64,000 nt of DNA. Source: Apus apus (taxonomy: Eukaryota; Chordata; Aves; Apodiformes; Apodidae). This document shows, in pieces, positions 40,201 to 53,421 of this stretch (the first letter of the stretch is position 1; each line of letters begins with the position of its first letter). The stretch is taken from assembly GCF_020740795.1 (NCBI RefSeq), contig NC_067284.1:100121440-100185439 (forward strand), in the 5' to 3' direction. The position numbers and the translations under genes are program-made. Below the pieces are notes generated by a model. It saw only the letters and a program-made list of their open reading frames with translations, was not told the DNA's origin and did no database searches.

Positions 40201-40643
40201 CAAGGACACTGGAGTGGCTACAACAGTAAGGAACCTGAACAAGTTTGTGCTAGACTAGCTATCTGCATTGTCTGAGATAGCTTGCCTTTGTTTAGCTAGA
40301 TGAGTAGTGGTAGTACCAACTTGCTTCTGTACTAATCCTTGTGAAAGGTGTCTTGTAGTTACTGGAGTAACTTCTATCATGCATCATCCTCTGGAAAGAA
40401 GTTATATATATATTGTTTGTATCTCCAACAAGGAAGGGAAACATACCACCTTCTTACCCAAATTACAGTTTGATGCCTCGATGTAGTTTAGAACTTTTCT
40501 GTTTATTTTGAACTTCCTATCTGAACACTGTGTTCAGAATTTTTAAGAAGTATCTGTTTCACAGGAGTGACTATGAAGAAATGCCTCTTCAGAATGGCCA
40601 AACTATTCGAGCCAAGTATAAAGAGGAATCGGACAGTGATTGA
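10084..40643 (+). CDS. TMEM181: TMEM181 (GPR178), seven-transmembrane GOST-family protein, whole coding span
   Basis: Seventeen coding exons joined by hand: 10084-10214 (or alternative first exon 16628-16635), 21415-21518, 25155-25210, 26434-26524, 27098-27216, 28083-28199, 30098-30178, 31609-31708, 32468-32598, 33577-33668, 34797-34854, 35735-35837, 35932-35983, 36639-36721, 37910-37999, 39572-39638, 40565-40643. All phases agree and the joined frame has no stop until TGA at 40641. The long form has 517 residues and the short form 476. In the long form, residues 57-78 are a hydrophobic anchor. Residues 79-218 form a lumenal domain with sequons at N93, N102, N133, N158, N181 and N202 and cysteines C119, C165 and C169. 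Seven more membrane segments lie near 220-238, 255-277, 287-305, 323-340, 361-382, 400-418 and 443-461. The tail is acidic ([16 protein letters not shown]). Known of the family: related to WLS, GPR107 and TMEM87; mammalian TMEM181 was reported as a host factor for E. coli cytolethal distending toxin. Its physiological role is unclear. Confidence 0.96.
10651..15804. other. TMEM181 intron 1, first part
   Basis: No exon recognised. It holds an old CR1 fragment (about 11,010-11,480) and otherwise unique AT-rich DNA. A 121-codon minus-strand frame at 14,463-14,828 resembles no family I know and is probably chance. Confidence 0.7.
11010..11480 (+). repeat. CR1 LINE fragment, diverged
   Basis: Degraded CR1 3' region: recognisable pieces such as 'tccagttctgggcac', 'attagacattaagaaaa', 'catctccatcgctggagg' and 'gaggtctcttccaac' occur in consensus order. 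The typical 3' tail is worn. Confidence 0.75.
15805..16155 (+). repeat. CR1 LINE 3' fragment next to the exon 1b CpG island
   Basis: Clear CR1 3' end: open frame for the conserved ORF2 C-terminus ([20 protein letters not shown] within 15,762-16,085), then 'ggttggactgggtgatctt' and 'cccttccaacccctgtgacc'. It ends a few bases before the GC-rich promoter of TMEM181 exon 1b. Confidence 0.92.
16628..16635 (+). CDS. TMEM181: TMEM181 exon 1b (short N-terminus)
   Basis: Only eight coding bases: ATG GAG CC, then a consensus donor GTGAGT. Spliced to exon 2 it gives [14 protein letters not shown], the N-terminus of the 476-residue form. It leaves two bases of a codon, exactly as exon 1a does, so either first exon keeps frame. 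Kozak context cgggATGg is strong. Confidence 0.85.
17005..17019. repeat. G15 homopolymer
   Basis: Fifteen consecutive G in the second TMEM181 CpG island, 370 bases into intron 1 of the short form. Length is likely uncertain in any assembly. Confidence 0.9.
17111..21414. other. TMEM181 intron 1, second part
   Basis: No exon recognised. It holds a long CR1 copy (about 19,590-20,251). The rest is unique AT-rich DNA. Confidence 0.7.
19590..20251 (+). repeat. CR1 LINE, long 3' copy
   Basis: Consensus-like stretch from 'gatgagaagctcaacatgag' through 'gacctcacctggagtattgt' and 'ggttgttcagcctggagaag' to 'cccttccaacccaaacc' and a tail near 'attattctgtgatct'. Stops and indels break the ORF2 frame, so it is a dead 5'-truncated copy in an intron. 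Confidence 0.95.
21415..21518 (+). CDS. TMEM181: TMEM181 exon 2
   Basis: Acceptor ttcctgtag|G and donor G|GTAAGG. Residues 45-78 plus one base: [14 protein letters not shown], then the first hydrophobic segment. This is the first exon shared by both isoforms. Confidence 0.95.
21519..25154. other. TMEM181 intron 2
   Basis: It holds the duplicated partial exon 3 at 24,659-24,753. Otherwise AT-rich with no recognised repeat or exon. Confidence 0.7.
24659..24753 (+). repeat. Partial duplicate of TMEM181 exon 3 with its splice acceptor
   Basis: 95 bases that match 25096-25190 with a single T/C difference. The copy carries the 3' end of the intron (acceptor tgtgtag|GT at 24717/24718) and the first 36 coding bases of exon 3, then diverges. 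Reading on in frame reaches TAG at 24840-24842. The base after the break starts GTGCCA, a weak possible donor. Confidence 0.93.
25096..25190 (+). repeat. Source copy of the exon 3 duplication
   Basis: Second member of the 95-bp pair, offset 437 bp from the first. Here the match runs directly into the remaining 20 bases of exon 3 and a good donor, so this is the intact exon. Confidence 0.93.
25155..25210 (+). CDS. TMEM181: TMEM181 exon 3
   Basis: Acceptor tgtgtag|GT and donor AAAG|GTAAGA. Encodes G79 to K97 (ending TDLNNSLK), with a sequon at N93, just after the first membrane segment. Confidence 0.93.
25211..26433. other. TMEM181 intron 3
   Basis: AT-rich intron; I see no exon or repeat in it. 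Confidence 0.7.
26434..26524 (+). CDS. TMEM181: TMEM181 exon 4
   Basis: Acceptor tttttacag|CTG and donor GATG|GTGAGA. Residues 98-127: LKPFNLSS, then [17 protein letters not shown], the best-conserved part of the lumenal domain. Confidence 0.95.
26525..27097. other. TMEM181 intron 4
   Basis: Short AT-rich intron; no other feature seen. Confidence 0.7.
27098..27216 (+). CDS. TMEM181: TMEM181 exon 5
   Basis: Acceptor cattacag|TA and donor CAA|GTATGT. Residues 128-167, with the conserved [15 protein letters not shown] strand, sequons N133 and N158, and C165. Confidence 0.95.
27217..28082. other. TMEM181 intron 5
   Basis: AT-rich intron; a 61-codon frame at 27,708-27,893 has no recognisable features. 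Confidence 0.7.
28083..28199 (+). CDS. TMEM181: TMEM181 exon 6
   Basis: Acceptor gttcacag|AAA and donor ACA|GTAAGT. Residues 168-206 ([18 protein letters not shown]...), with sequons N181 and N202. Phase 0 at both ends. Confidence 0.95.
28200..30097. other. TMEM181 intron 6
   Basis: AT-rich intron; I see no repeat or additional exon. Confidence 0.7.
30098..30178 (+). CDS. TMEM181: TMEM181 exon 7
   Basis: Acceptor ccttgtag|TGG and donor ACG|GTAAGA. Residues 207-233: [17 protein letters not shown], then the start of the first of the seven-helix bundle segments. Confidence 0.95.
31005..31457 (+). repeat. CR1 LINE 3' fragment in TMEM181 intron 7
   Basis: CR1 in gene orientation, ending in the typical 'gttctatgattctatgaa'. 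A 101-codon frame (31,065-31,370) still reads the ORF2 C-terminus ([20 protein letters not shown]), so this copy is fairly young or lightly mutated. Confidence 0.95.
31609..31708 (+). CDS. TMEM181: TMEM181 exon 8
   Basis: Acceptor ttttatag|TGT and donor AATG|GTACTT. Residues 234-266 ([20 protein letters not shown], then [13 protein letters not shown]). The cytosolic loop after the first bundle helix and the start of the next helix. Confidence 0.96.
31709..32467. other. TMEM181 intron 8
   Basis: AT-rich; nothing else recognised. Confidence 0.7.
32468..32598 (+). CDS. TMEM181: TMEM181 exon 9
   Basis: Acceptor gttgtag|AT and donor CAG|GTGAGG. Residues 267-310: [20 protein letters not shown], then the [17 protein letters not shown] helix. 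Confidence 0.96.
32706..33178 (-). repeat. CR1 LINE fragment, antisense, in TMEM181 intron 9
   Basis: Begins with the inverted 3' end ('accatagaatagtttgagtt'), runs through 'ccctgcatgggcagggacac' and 'ctctaggctgaacagcccca', and ends near 'ggaccctctccaggaactcc'. Antisense to the host gene. Confidence 0.95.
33577..33668 (+). CDS. TMEM181: TMEM181 exon 10
   Basis: Acceptor ctcaacag|GGG and donor CAAAC|GTAAGT. Residues 311-340 ([20 protein letters not shown]...), a membrane segment. Confidence 0.96.
33669..34796. other. TMEM181 intron 10
   Basis: AT-rich intron with a small imperfect tandem repeat of 'ttagctcttaattagtttc' near 33,962-34,002. No CR1 seen. Confidence 0.65.
34797..34854 (+). CDS. 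TMEM181: TMEM181 exon 11
   Basis: Acceptor cttctctag|T and donor CAG|GTAAGT. Residues 342-360 ([19 protein letters not shown]), a hydrophilic loop. Confidence 0.95.
34877..35042 (-). repeat. CR1 LINE 3' fragment, antisense, in TMEM181 intron 11
   Basis: Short inverted CR1 end, starting 'atcatagaatggtttgggtt' only about 22 bases after the exon 11 donor and stopping at 'agcttccctgagcagcctgt'. Confidence 0.93.
35528..35580. repeat. Two-copy 30-bp tandem repeat in TMEM181 intron 11
   Basis: 'cctgaaaacctaccctgatg' and 'cctgaaaacctaccttgatg' occur 30 bases apart with one difference. Confidence 0.8.
35735..35837 (+). CDS. TMEM181: TMEM181 exon 12
   Basis: Acceptor cttcttgtag|GGA and donor GTTG|GTAAGG. 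Residues 361-394: membrane segment [20 protein letters not shown], then [12 protein letters not shown]. Confidence 0.96.
35932..35983 (+). CDS. TMEM181: TMEM181 exon 13
   Basis: Acceptor ctttttcag|AT and donor ATTAG|GTAAGA, after an intron of only 94 bases. Residues 395-411 ([17 protein letters not shown]), first half of a membrane helix. Confidence 0.95.
36639..36721 (+). CDS. TMEM181: TMEM181 exon 14 (ends at an AT-AC donor)
   Basis: Acceptor tttccgcag|C. Residues 413-439 ([20 protein letters not shown], then LSTHYQN) plus one base. There is no GT at the end; the next bases are ATATCCTTG, the U12-type AT-AC donor. Phase 1 matches exon 15. Confidence 0.93.
36722..37909 (+). other. U12-type AT-AC intron of TMEM181
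   Basis: The intron begins ATATCCTT and ends ...TTAATAC. A minor-spliceosome branch-point sequence TCCTTGAC lies at 37893-37900, with the branch A ten bases before the exon. Joining AAT-T to CA-GCA-GAA restores N-S-A-E-F in frame. No GT-AG pair around here restores the frame. It contains a CR1 end fragment at about 36,800-36,908. Confidence 0.92.
36800..36908 (+). repeat. CR1 LINE 3' end fragment inside the AT-AC intron
   Basis: 'gagggacatggtttagtggt', 'gacttggcagtgctaagtta' and 'ggtcttttccaaccaaaac' followed by a worn tail with 'attttatggttctgtga'. Confidence 0.9.
37910..37999 (+). CDS. TMEM181: TMEM181 exon 15
   Basis: Follows the AC end of the U12 intron; donor TATG|GTAAGT. Residues 440-469: [20 protein letters not shown], then [10 protein letters not shown]. 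The last membrane helix. Confidence 0.95.
38000..39571. other. TMEM181 intron 15
   Basis: AT-rich intron with one CR1 end fragment (about 38,628-38,725); otherwise nothing recognised. Confidence 0.7.
38628..38725 (-). repeat. CR1 LINE 3' fragment, antisense
   Basis: 'gaaccataaaacagcccagg' followed by 'ttggaagggacatggaaac' and 'catctggtccaacc', the inverted CR1 end, diverged. Confidence 0.85.
39572..39638 (+). CDS. TMEM181: TMEM181 exon 16
   Basis: Acceptor tattttccag|AA and donor TATGG|GTAAGA. Residues 471-491 ([20 protein letters not shown]...), the acidic cytosolic tail. Confidence 0.95.
40565..40643 (+). CDS. TMEM181: TMEM181 exon 17, C-terminus and stop
   Basis: Acceptor gtttcacag|G. 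Residues 493-517 ([20 protein letters not shown], then ESDSD) and TGA at 40641-40643. The conserved YxxM/acidic tail ends the protein. Confidence 0.96.
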
Positions 40644-40970
40644 CTTTGATGTAGACAGACTCGTTCAGCTGGAATTAAACCAATTTTGAAGTTTTCCTAC
40701 ATGGACAACTTCCTTGGCTTCCTTATAGTCTGCTGTCATCTGAACACCGACTCCCAGGAAAGACATCCTACTTCTGTTCTGTTTACAAAGCTAAAACTGA
40801 AAAATAGAATGCTTGAAAAGCTTGCAGTGAGATCTTCAGAAACCAATATGTTTACCAGTCTTATAAAATGCCTGATAGCACGATGTCTGTGGATGAAAAT
40901 CTTTAAGTCTTATTTCCACTTGAAAGTGTCACTGATTATATACTGATTTGAAGATTGCTTCCTTGATCCT

Positions 40971-41018
40971 TGTTTGTTTTGGTTTTGGTTGTTTTTTTTT
41001 GTTTTTTTTGTTTTTTTT
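40971..41018. repeat. T/G-rich low-complexity tract
   Basis: Only T and G: short T runs separated by G, in the TMEM181 3'UTR. Confidence 0.9.
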
Positions 41019-42611
41019 GAGGATTATGTACAGCACACTGGCATTCCTCTGTTCCATTTGTGTTGACTCCTTTGTATGTTGTCTACTGCTGTACAAAGTG
41101 CCCCATTTCCCTTTCAATTTCCGACCTTAGTCTTTTGAGCTGGAGGCAGGGAATGAAGTGGTTTAGAGTTTTCTTTTTTTTTTAATGCAAGAAAACAAGC
41201 TTGCCATTCTTCATATGAAGAAGTGATACAGACTTAAGACCATTTTTAATATTAATTTAAATGAGTTTACCAGATTTGTAGATGTGCTAATAGTCAAGAT
41301 CTAGTGAGCCAAAATAGCTTCAGTGCAGCAAAATTATTTGTATGATATGTTTCTCATAACCTGCTTTACTAACAGAAGTGTTTGGTTTGTTTTGTTATTT
41401 TAAACAGCCCTTTCAAATGGTAAGGTTTAGGCAGCAACAACTCTGAGAAGGAAGCAAGTACTCTTCTTTTTGGGGTTTTTGTATGCTGGAGGAGATTGTT
41501 ACACTTACAGAGAATACAGTATGAAAGTTTTATAGAGAATTTCAAATTTCCAAGCATTTCATTTTTAGAGGCTTTTTCTACATCAGAATTTTTCCTTAAA
41601 TTTTATTAATAGATAGTTAGTCTACATCCTAGAAATGACCATGGTTGCTCATGCATTGAATGTGCATGAGAGCAAGCCTTTGAGCATGTTCTGTGCATAG
41701 TTCAGCTTCTCTCATACCACTGTCACCACCTCTACTGATCAAAACTTTTACTAGTGCAGTTTGTGATTATCTGTATTCCAGTCTCTGCCGGAACAGAGTT
41801 ATATGGGAATGAAGTAGTCCTACTACAATGCTGCTGCTTCTGTATTTAAAAGTTGTTTTTCTTCTACACCATTGTTCAGTTCTTTATTTAAGTGAAAGCT
41901 GTTTTTCTCTAACTACTTTCCCTTCAAGGTACTTGACCTGTCTTAAAGTATCTTTTTTGTTTTTCATGGATTTGTAACTGTGATTTGCTCCTGTAAAATT
42001 TCTCCCCTGCTGCTGTAGAAAAGACTTTCAAAAGCACTGTTAGTGTATTAGACAGAAAATGGTGCTGACTTATACTAGGGAATTGTGCTTAGCATTTAAC
42101 TACTTTGACAGAGTGAAATTAAGTCCTACGAGACTTACTGAGTCATACTGGGGAAAACATAGATGTCTTCTGCTTTGGTGCAGCAACCTTTCCTGTTGCA
42201 GTTATTGCCTAGTGGCCATTCCAGGTCACGAAGGGGAGATGTCACAAGACAGCAGTTAGCTTAGAGAGGACCAAGGAAACTGCTTCATGTGGTTGGTTGC
42301 ATCTTGCTGTCAGATTAGTTCAGATTAAACCAGTGCTCTGCTAAATACAAGTCAGCTAAGATAGCCTGAGTGTGCAAGAGAGAAAACTTGTCTCAAGTTA
42401 TGTTGAGCTGGGAATTTCTTGAGGGTATTTGAAATTTAAACCTTTCTGTGCCAGGGATCATTTATTTGTTAAAAGCCAAAGTACTATTGTATGGCTAAAG
42501 CAAGGAAACTGCTGTGGAGGAGGGGAAGGTTTCTTCCTTTCGTTTCTTAATTAACTTGTGTTAGTTTAGAAGAACATACAGGAAAGCATCAAAGATTTCA
42601 AGTTAGTGGTG

Positions 42612-42635
42612 GTTTGTTGGGGTGTTTTTTTGTTT

Positions 42636-42668
<33 letters not shown>

Positions 42669-42700
42669 TTTGTTTGGTTTTGGTTTTGTTTTGTTTTTTT
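42612..42700. repeat. T/G tract with a 31-base T run
   Basis: T/G-only stretch with uninterrupted T at 42637-42667, then gtttgtttggttttgg-type sequence. In the transcript this would be a U-rich tract. Confidence 0.9.
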
Positions 42701-44421
42701 CCAGTGAACTGTAGTGAGCTGTACCTTCAGCACTTCCTTGTAGACTTTTTTTTTAACAAGTGTGGAAGATGATCTCTGTATCCCAAAAGAGCAGAGTCAT
42801 TTGTACCATTCCACAATTGACTTTCTTGCTGCTCACAGCTGAACTTGCAAAGTCAGACTTGGGAACCAAGTAGGCATCTGTTGTGTACCATAAATCCTTT
42901 TGACTTCTACTGGAGTAACAGTGGGTACAGAAATTAGGGCTTTAAAAAAATTGGTATTTGCATGATCCTTATCTATTCAGATCTTTTGGGCTCTGATACT
43001 GTTGCATTCTGTTCTAAATTGTTCTGAAAACATCAGTGCTTTATTTGACTAATTTGCAAAGTATAGTAATGTTTCTTGTCACAGTCTGAGCTGGTTGTTA
43101 CAGTTAACCCTCAAATACAGTGTCATGCTTTGGGATGTAATTAACTAAAGAAAACATTGGTTATTTAACCTTCAATTATTATTTTCTCCTAAACTGTTCT
43201 AAGCCCATTTCCCTTGCCATTTTGTTTGCATAAACTTTTCTACATCACTACATTCCAAGTGGAAACAAGAAAGCCAAGAATGAGAAACATGTACTTAATA
43301 TAAAAGTATCTCACTACAAAAATAGTGAACAAATAGTTTCCATGGTAATTTTTAGTTTATATTTAAGCAGTGTTTGCCAGTCAAAATAGTTTTGTATTTC
43401 AGAAGTGCCAGAGTGTAAAGGTAAGCTTGGTTGAAGCACTGTCACATCAAATTTAATATACAGGAAGAAGGCAAAAGCAGTGAAACAGATGAGGAAATAG
43501 TTATGCTAGGCAGAAATCTCAATGTCACTGTTATTGCCACAAGTGAAAAGTAGAGACAGTATTTGAGGAATATTACAATCTGGATTGGGATTAGGTAGTA
43601 TAAATTCACCTCTGAGTCAAGTATTGTAACCTAAGGGTGAAACAATCTGGATAAGAAACTAGCCTGGCTTTCCTTTCATTACTGCAAAAGTAATTAATTA
43701 TTTTCATCACTAGTGGAGCTGTATGAAATGAGAAAAGTATGCAGAGTTCCTGCTCTACATAACTGCAAGACTTCCATGTACACAATGATCAAGAGGGTCT
43801 TTTAAGAAATCAGTAATCACTGGGTGTGAGCCATTCATGGCAACCATTTTTTTTAGTAAATTGGTTGGAAACCTTCCTAGGACTGGCAACAGGAAGGATA
43901 AGACTCAACACTCGGAAGGAACAGCCAGTGCAACAGACCAGTGGAACTGATACTGAGGAAAAGTGGAAGGATGGTTCCAGCTAGAAAAGACTGATCTGTT
44001 GTCTTTCTTTGAGCCAAAAGACAACTTTGTATCCAGTCAACTAATTTTTACCCCGTTTCCTTTTGCTTATGCCAGTAATAACCTTTGCATTACTGTAAAA
44101 CTTTTTTTTTTAGAAGTTTGTAAATATGTAAAATGAAAATATGGAAAAATTGTGTACCAAAATGGTATAAAAACGTGTAAGATAAATGCTCTGTTTAATG
44201 AGAAGCTGTAATTAAATGCTGCTTTGAGGAAGTGTGCATGAGGATGTGTTAAATATTCTGTGTTTAGAAGTTGTGTTAATTGACAGCAAATTATCCATTT
44301 ATATCAGAAAACTAAATGCTAATATGGAATATGAAGGAAAAAATATTTTACTTAAAGCAAAAGTTGAATATTGAGTTCCTTGGAAGACTTCATGTGCATA
44401 ATCATTGTTAAATATGTTCAT

Positions 44422-44427
44422 AATAAA
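44422..44427 (+). terminator. TMEM181 poly(A) signal
   Basis: AATAAA followed by T-rich and then TG-containing sequence ('ttgtatcttggttttatttt'). It is the last plausible signal before the intergenic repeats; cleavage expected around 44,440-44,450. Confidence 0.7.
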
Positions 44428-44929
44428 ATTTTATATATTTATATTGTATCTTGGTTTTATTTTCCTTCTAGTGAATAACTAACTTTACGACTTTTATATT
44501 ACACATCTTTTCAGTAGATGTGTATTTTCTTATGCATATTTAAACTTGGTAAGGATAGTATCTAGGAGCCTGTGTCAGCATGGATTAACCTTTTTGTGTT
44601 GGTTTTTTTTTTCCATTACCCTGCCTGGTCTTGAAGGAGGAAGAACAGGTTGCTAATTTTCCTAAGAACTACACCAGCCAGTTTACAAAGGGGAATTGGC
44701 ATTCCCAAATGGCTTCACAGTGGCTTTGCAAAGCCTGCTGTGCTCGTGCTGGCAGTAAAACATTCACCCTGGGGTCAGTGCCAGCTGCCTTCCTGCCAGC
44801 CACACCTGCCTCAGGTTTGTTGCTGTCAGGTGACTCTGCCAGGGGGGCTCTAAGTTCCCCTGCAGTGATGCAGCCTCTCAGCACACCCAGCAAGGGCTGC
44901 CCCACCATCAACCCCCTGGCCTCAATTGA

Positions 44930-45010
44930 AAAGAGTTTTAGAGACAGTGAAGATGCTGATGATCTTCAAGATCTTTTCCAACCTAAATGATTCTATGCTT
45001 TTATGATCTT
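44930..45010 (+). repeat. CR1 LINE 3' end fragment
   Basis: 'gatcttcaagatcttttcc' then 'aacctaaatgattctatgct', the short terminal piece of a CR1. Confidence 0.85.
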
Positions 45011-45738
45011 CAAGCTTCTATGATCTTTCAAGAATCTCCTCACAGCTGGTAGGCTGCAAAAATTATCAGCCTGTCACCCTCCAATTGGAGCGATGCCCTT
45101 CCCTGTTCAGATTTGAGGAGAGACTGAAATCTCATTGTGTGCTGAACAAATTGGCTGTAAATATCTCCACACAAATGGCTACTCAACTTACTCCTGCTTT
45201 AGCATCAGACATGCCAGGGCTTCCTTACCAGCAGCAGTCAATTCTGAAGCAATTTCCTTTAGGTTTCAGTTAAATGTGGCAGACAGGACAGACTCACCTG
45301 TGACAGTCACAGTAATTTATGACCTTCCTCCCCCCCTCTCCACTTTCCACTCCTCCCATCCAGATCAGGGCTGATATGCCTCTGATTGAAACAGAGACTG
45401 AGTTTATAATTACCTTCCTGACAACTCCAGCTCACAGATTGTGGGTTTATTAGTTGTTGTTGTGTTGTTTTTTTACAGCAAATTAATTAAGGACCTTGCA
45501 AGCATATCACTCTAATGCTTTACTTCAGCACTGAGGTGAGCTGGCCAGCAGTCTTTGAAAAAGGTGGTAAAAGGTAAGGTGTTAGAAGATTATTAAGATT
45601 TTAAAAAAATCAGTAAGTGTACAACATCAAGACTATAATACACCTCTGTAGTATTTTACAGAAAAGCCCTATCTTAATTCAGTTTGGAGGGGGGGGGGAA
45701 GACGGGACACAAACATCCCCCAAAACCCCAATCTCTGT

Positions 45739-45975
45739 AGTCATAGAATCATAGAATCATAGGGGTTGGAAGGGACCTCGAAAGATCATCTAGTCCAACC
45801 CCCCTGCCAGAGCAGGGTCACCTAGAGTACGTCACACAGGAAGGCGTCCAGGTGGGATTTGAATGTCTCCAGAGAAGGAGACTCCACAACCTCTCTGGGC
45901 ACCCTGTTGCAGTGCTCTGTCACTCTCACAGTAAAAAAATTTTTTCTGATATTCACCTTAAACCTCCTATAGTCC
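45739..45975 (-). repeat. CR1 LINE 3' fragment, antisense
   Basis: Begins with three tandem copies of 'catagaat', then 'ggggttggaagggacctcg' and 'tccaacccccctgccagagc', to 'ttcaccttaaacctcctat'. Well preserved. It resembles the CR1 at 15,805 in its 'ccaggtgggatttgaatg' segment. Confidence 0.95.
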
Positions 45976-48087
45976 TAAAACTGTTACATTGCAAGCACTG
46001 GTTATTGCTTGCAACCTGTAAAACTCTACCTACCTTTCTGCAGCACAACTTGTGTGTTAATGCAACAGGGTTTTTTCCTCCCATACAGCTTTTACACTGA
46101 CAAGCATCTCAGAAGTGTTTTTTTTCTGCAGTTCAGCATGAGTGAACGAATAGGGGAAAAAAAAATTTAAAAACCCAAAGGTTTGCTACTATTAACATGA
46201 AGGACAAAGAAAGTTTAAATGGCTTGACCACGAAGCCAAGAATATCTAGAAGTAAATACTGACTCAAAGTACAACTATTTATTTTAACTACAAATAAATA
46301 GCTGAGTAGATGCTACAGTACCACCATTATTCTGGCATGCTGATGGAAAGGACATATAGTATCCAATCATGCATAAAAAAGATTTCCTTAGCAATTCAGA
46401 GCTTTGTGACCAGTTTCTCTTGCCCTGGTGACTATTGGAGGCACTTACTTCAATCTATCCTGGTTTAATATTTTTTTTACAAGTATTGTATAACTTCTGA
46501 CACAGAATACTCTGTATTCTGTTTCTAGTGAAACCCATGCTAAAACTCTCTGCTACAGAAATAGAAGATACCTACTCCTCAGAGTAGGGTGTATACACAC
46601 TGTATAGCCCTGCAGTACTCACAAAGCCATGGTAGAAGAATGGAGAGGTTTTGAAACTGGTATGCTAGCAGAAATCTATAAACCTCACAGCTATAGTAAA
46701 GTCTCAGAAGTACCAAGCCCAAACCTGCTTGATAAAGACAACTTTTTTTTCCCTACTGCAGCAGAAATGGACAGAGAGGGCTGAAGCCTTGCCTAGCACA
46801 GGGTTTTCTACAGTCTGTTTGGATATGCTCAGTAGAGCCCTGTGCACCTAACACTGTGAAAAACAAATACTCTACTGTCATTTGATTTTCTGTATTACCT
46901 CTTTCCAGATAACAGAAACATACTGTTTTATCAGCAGTCATCTCAATTTGAACAGCTTTAGTTAAAAGCTAGATTCTGAAAACATTTGACAGGGCTTAAT
47001 ATAAGCAAACACAGGTCACTCAGACTGTGAATACTCAGCCCAGGAACACCCTCCCATCCTTGCTTTGTAAGTAATTCTTCCAACTTGACTTAGCAGTGAG
47101 ATACTGCTAATAGAAGCAGCACAGCAGTCCACAGAGGCAGTCTGAAGTTCATAACATGCTTCCATTTCTTTAATTAGCTGACAAAGAAAACCTTATCCAA
47201 TCCTCTGCTGAAAACTTGTTTTACCTGTTATTCCTCTGCAACTTTACTCTAGAAGGCAGGAGACTTACTCATACATTATTCAGTTACATTGCCTTGAGGC
47301 AGATTTTCTTCCCTTCCAGAAAGGATCATGTTTCATTAACTATCAGAACACATCACACTATCAGCAGTATCAATGCAGAAGGTAAGTTCAAGACCTATTC
47401 AATTGGCTGCAGTAGAGAATGATTACCCATGTATAGTTGGCTGAGCACTCCTAGAATGTGATATACATCTTACTTTTGTTCAATGAAGAGAGTTCTTTTT
47501 TTGTTACAGTTCTGTGACCTAAATACCATACAATCAGATTAAACAGATTTGAAAAATGCAGCCAAGTTCATTCCTGAAAAACATAATCTCATTTTCTTCA
47601 ATTTTGTAGTGACTGGCAAAATTGTGAAGACCTTTGTATTACGACATGTATCTCAACTCCCTTGAACAGAATTAAAATAACTGGAATATTATTTTTTTGT
47701 AAATAACAAAAGAGTTACGTTTAAATTAATCACACCAATGGTTATGAATTTCAAGAATTTAATGCTAGCCAAAAGTACAAAGTAGGAAAGTTGCTGTCTC
47801 ATTTGTATCGGTCTTAAAAAAGAAATTCAGAGAAAGTGTTTACACTGCAGCAGATTTCAGTATTAGCACCTTGAAGAGAAGTTATTGAAGTGTTAAGACA
47901 GTGTGGCAACACTGGTATGATAGTAAATACAAAACCATGTAACAGCATGTTTTCACATTTCTACACTTGAAAAAAGTTACTTAAAAAGTACATTAAACTC
48001 AGAAGTTGTTCAGTGTATTCACAGTTTGAGTAGAGATGGAATCAAGTGCTGGAGTAGAAAAACGGAGTATGAATTATTCCGAGGCAA

Positions 48088-52999
<4,912 letters not shown>

Positions 53000-53199
53000 C
53001 TTCCCGCCGCAGCCCCGCACGCCGCAACCGACACCCCCGCACCGTCCTGCCGGCCGGACTGCGCATGCGCGGCGCTGCCGCCCCCTCCGCCCGCTCCGCG
53101 CCTGCGCAGTGCGCGCCCCGCGTCCCGGGCGCGTAGCAACGGGGAGCCACCCAAGATGGCGCCGTTTCCATAGCGACGGCGCGGCGGGGCTGGGCCCGC

Positions 53200-53421
53200 G
53201 GGCGGGCGGAGGAGATGGAGCCGCCCGGGTCTGTCCGGAGCCCCAAGGCCCGGGCTGAGAGGGAGATGGTTGCTTGTCACCGCTGTGCTCTTCATACAGC
53301 TAGCTTGCCGTCTGTGGTCAGTTGGGCGTGCCTGCGGAGAGGTGGATCCGAGAGGCGGATCCCTGGGGAGGTGGATTTGCATCCTGGTTACGGACACGGC
53401 CTGACGTGAAGGCTGTGTCAG
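53200..53421 (+). other. Possible SYTL3 non-coding first exon
   Basis: Sequence on the SYTL3 side of the shared promoter that runs to a donor-like CAG|GTATGC at 53421/53422. A 64-codon frame (ATG at 53215, good context) closes at 53409, before that donor, so it would be a uORF if transcribed. This is inference: no acceptor pairing can be proved by eye. Confidence 0.35.

Larger units (their letters stand above)
40644..44445 (+). other. TMEM181: TMEM181 3'UTR
   Basis: About 3.8 kb of AT-rich sequence after the stop without coding potential. It includes two T/G-only tracts (40,971-41,018 and 42,612-42,700) and an ATTAAA at 44211-44216 that could give a slightly shorter end. The length is inferred from the final poly(A) signal; no internal AATAAA was noticed. 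Confidence 0.7.
44450..48087. other. Convergent gap between TMEM181 and DYNLT1
   Basis: No gene recognised. It holds CR1 ends at about 44,930-45,010 and 45,739-45,975, and the DYNLT1 3'UTR at its right edge. A 119-codon frame at 44,631-44,990 runs into the CR1 tail and looks accidental. On the minus strand an ATTAAA (plus-strand 47758-47763) is a candidate DYNLT1 poly(A) signal. Confidence 0.6.

Noticed and set aside
44631-44990. 119-codon frame downstream of TMEM181
   Set aside because: Begins in unique sequence without an ATG in good context and ends inside a CR1 tail; no family features.
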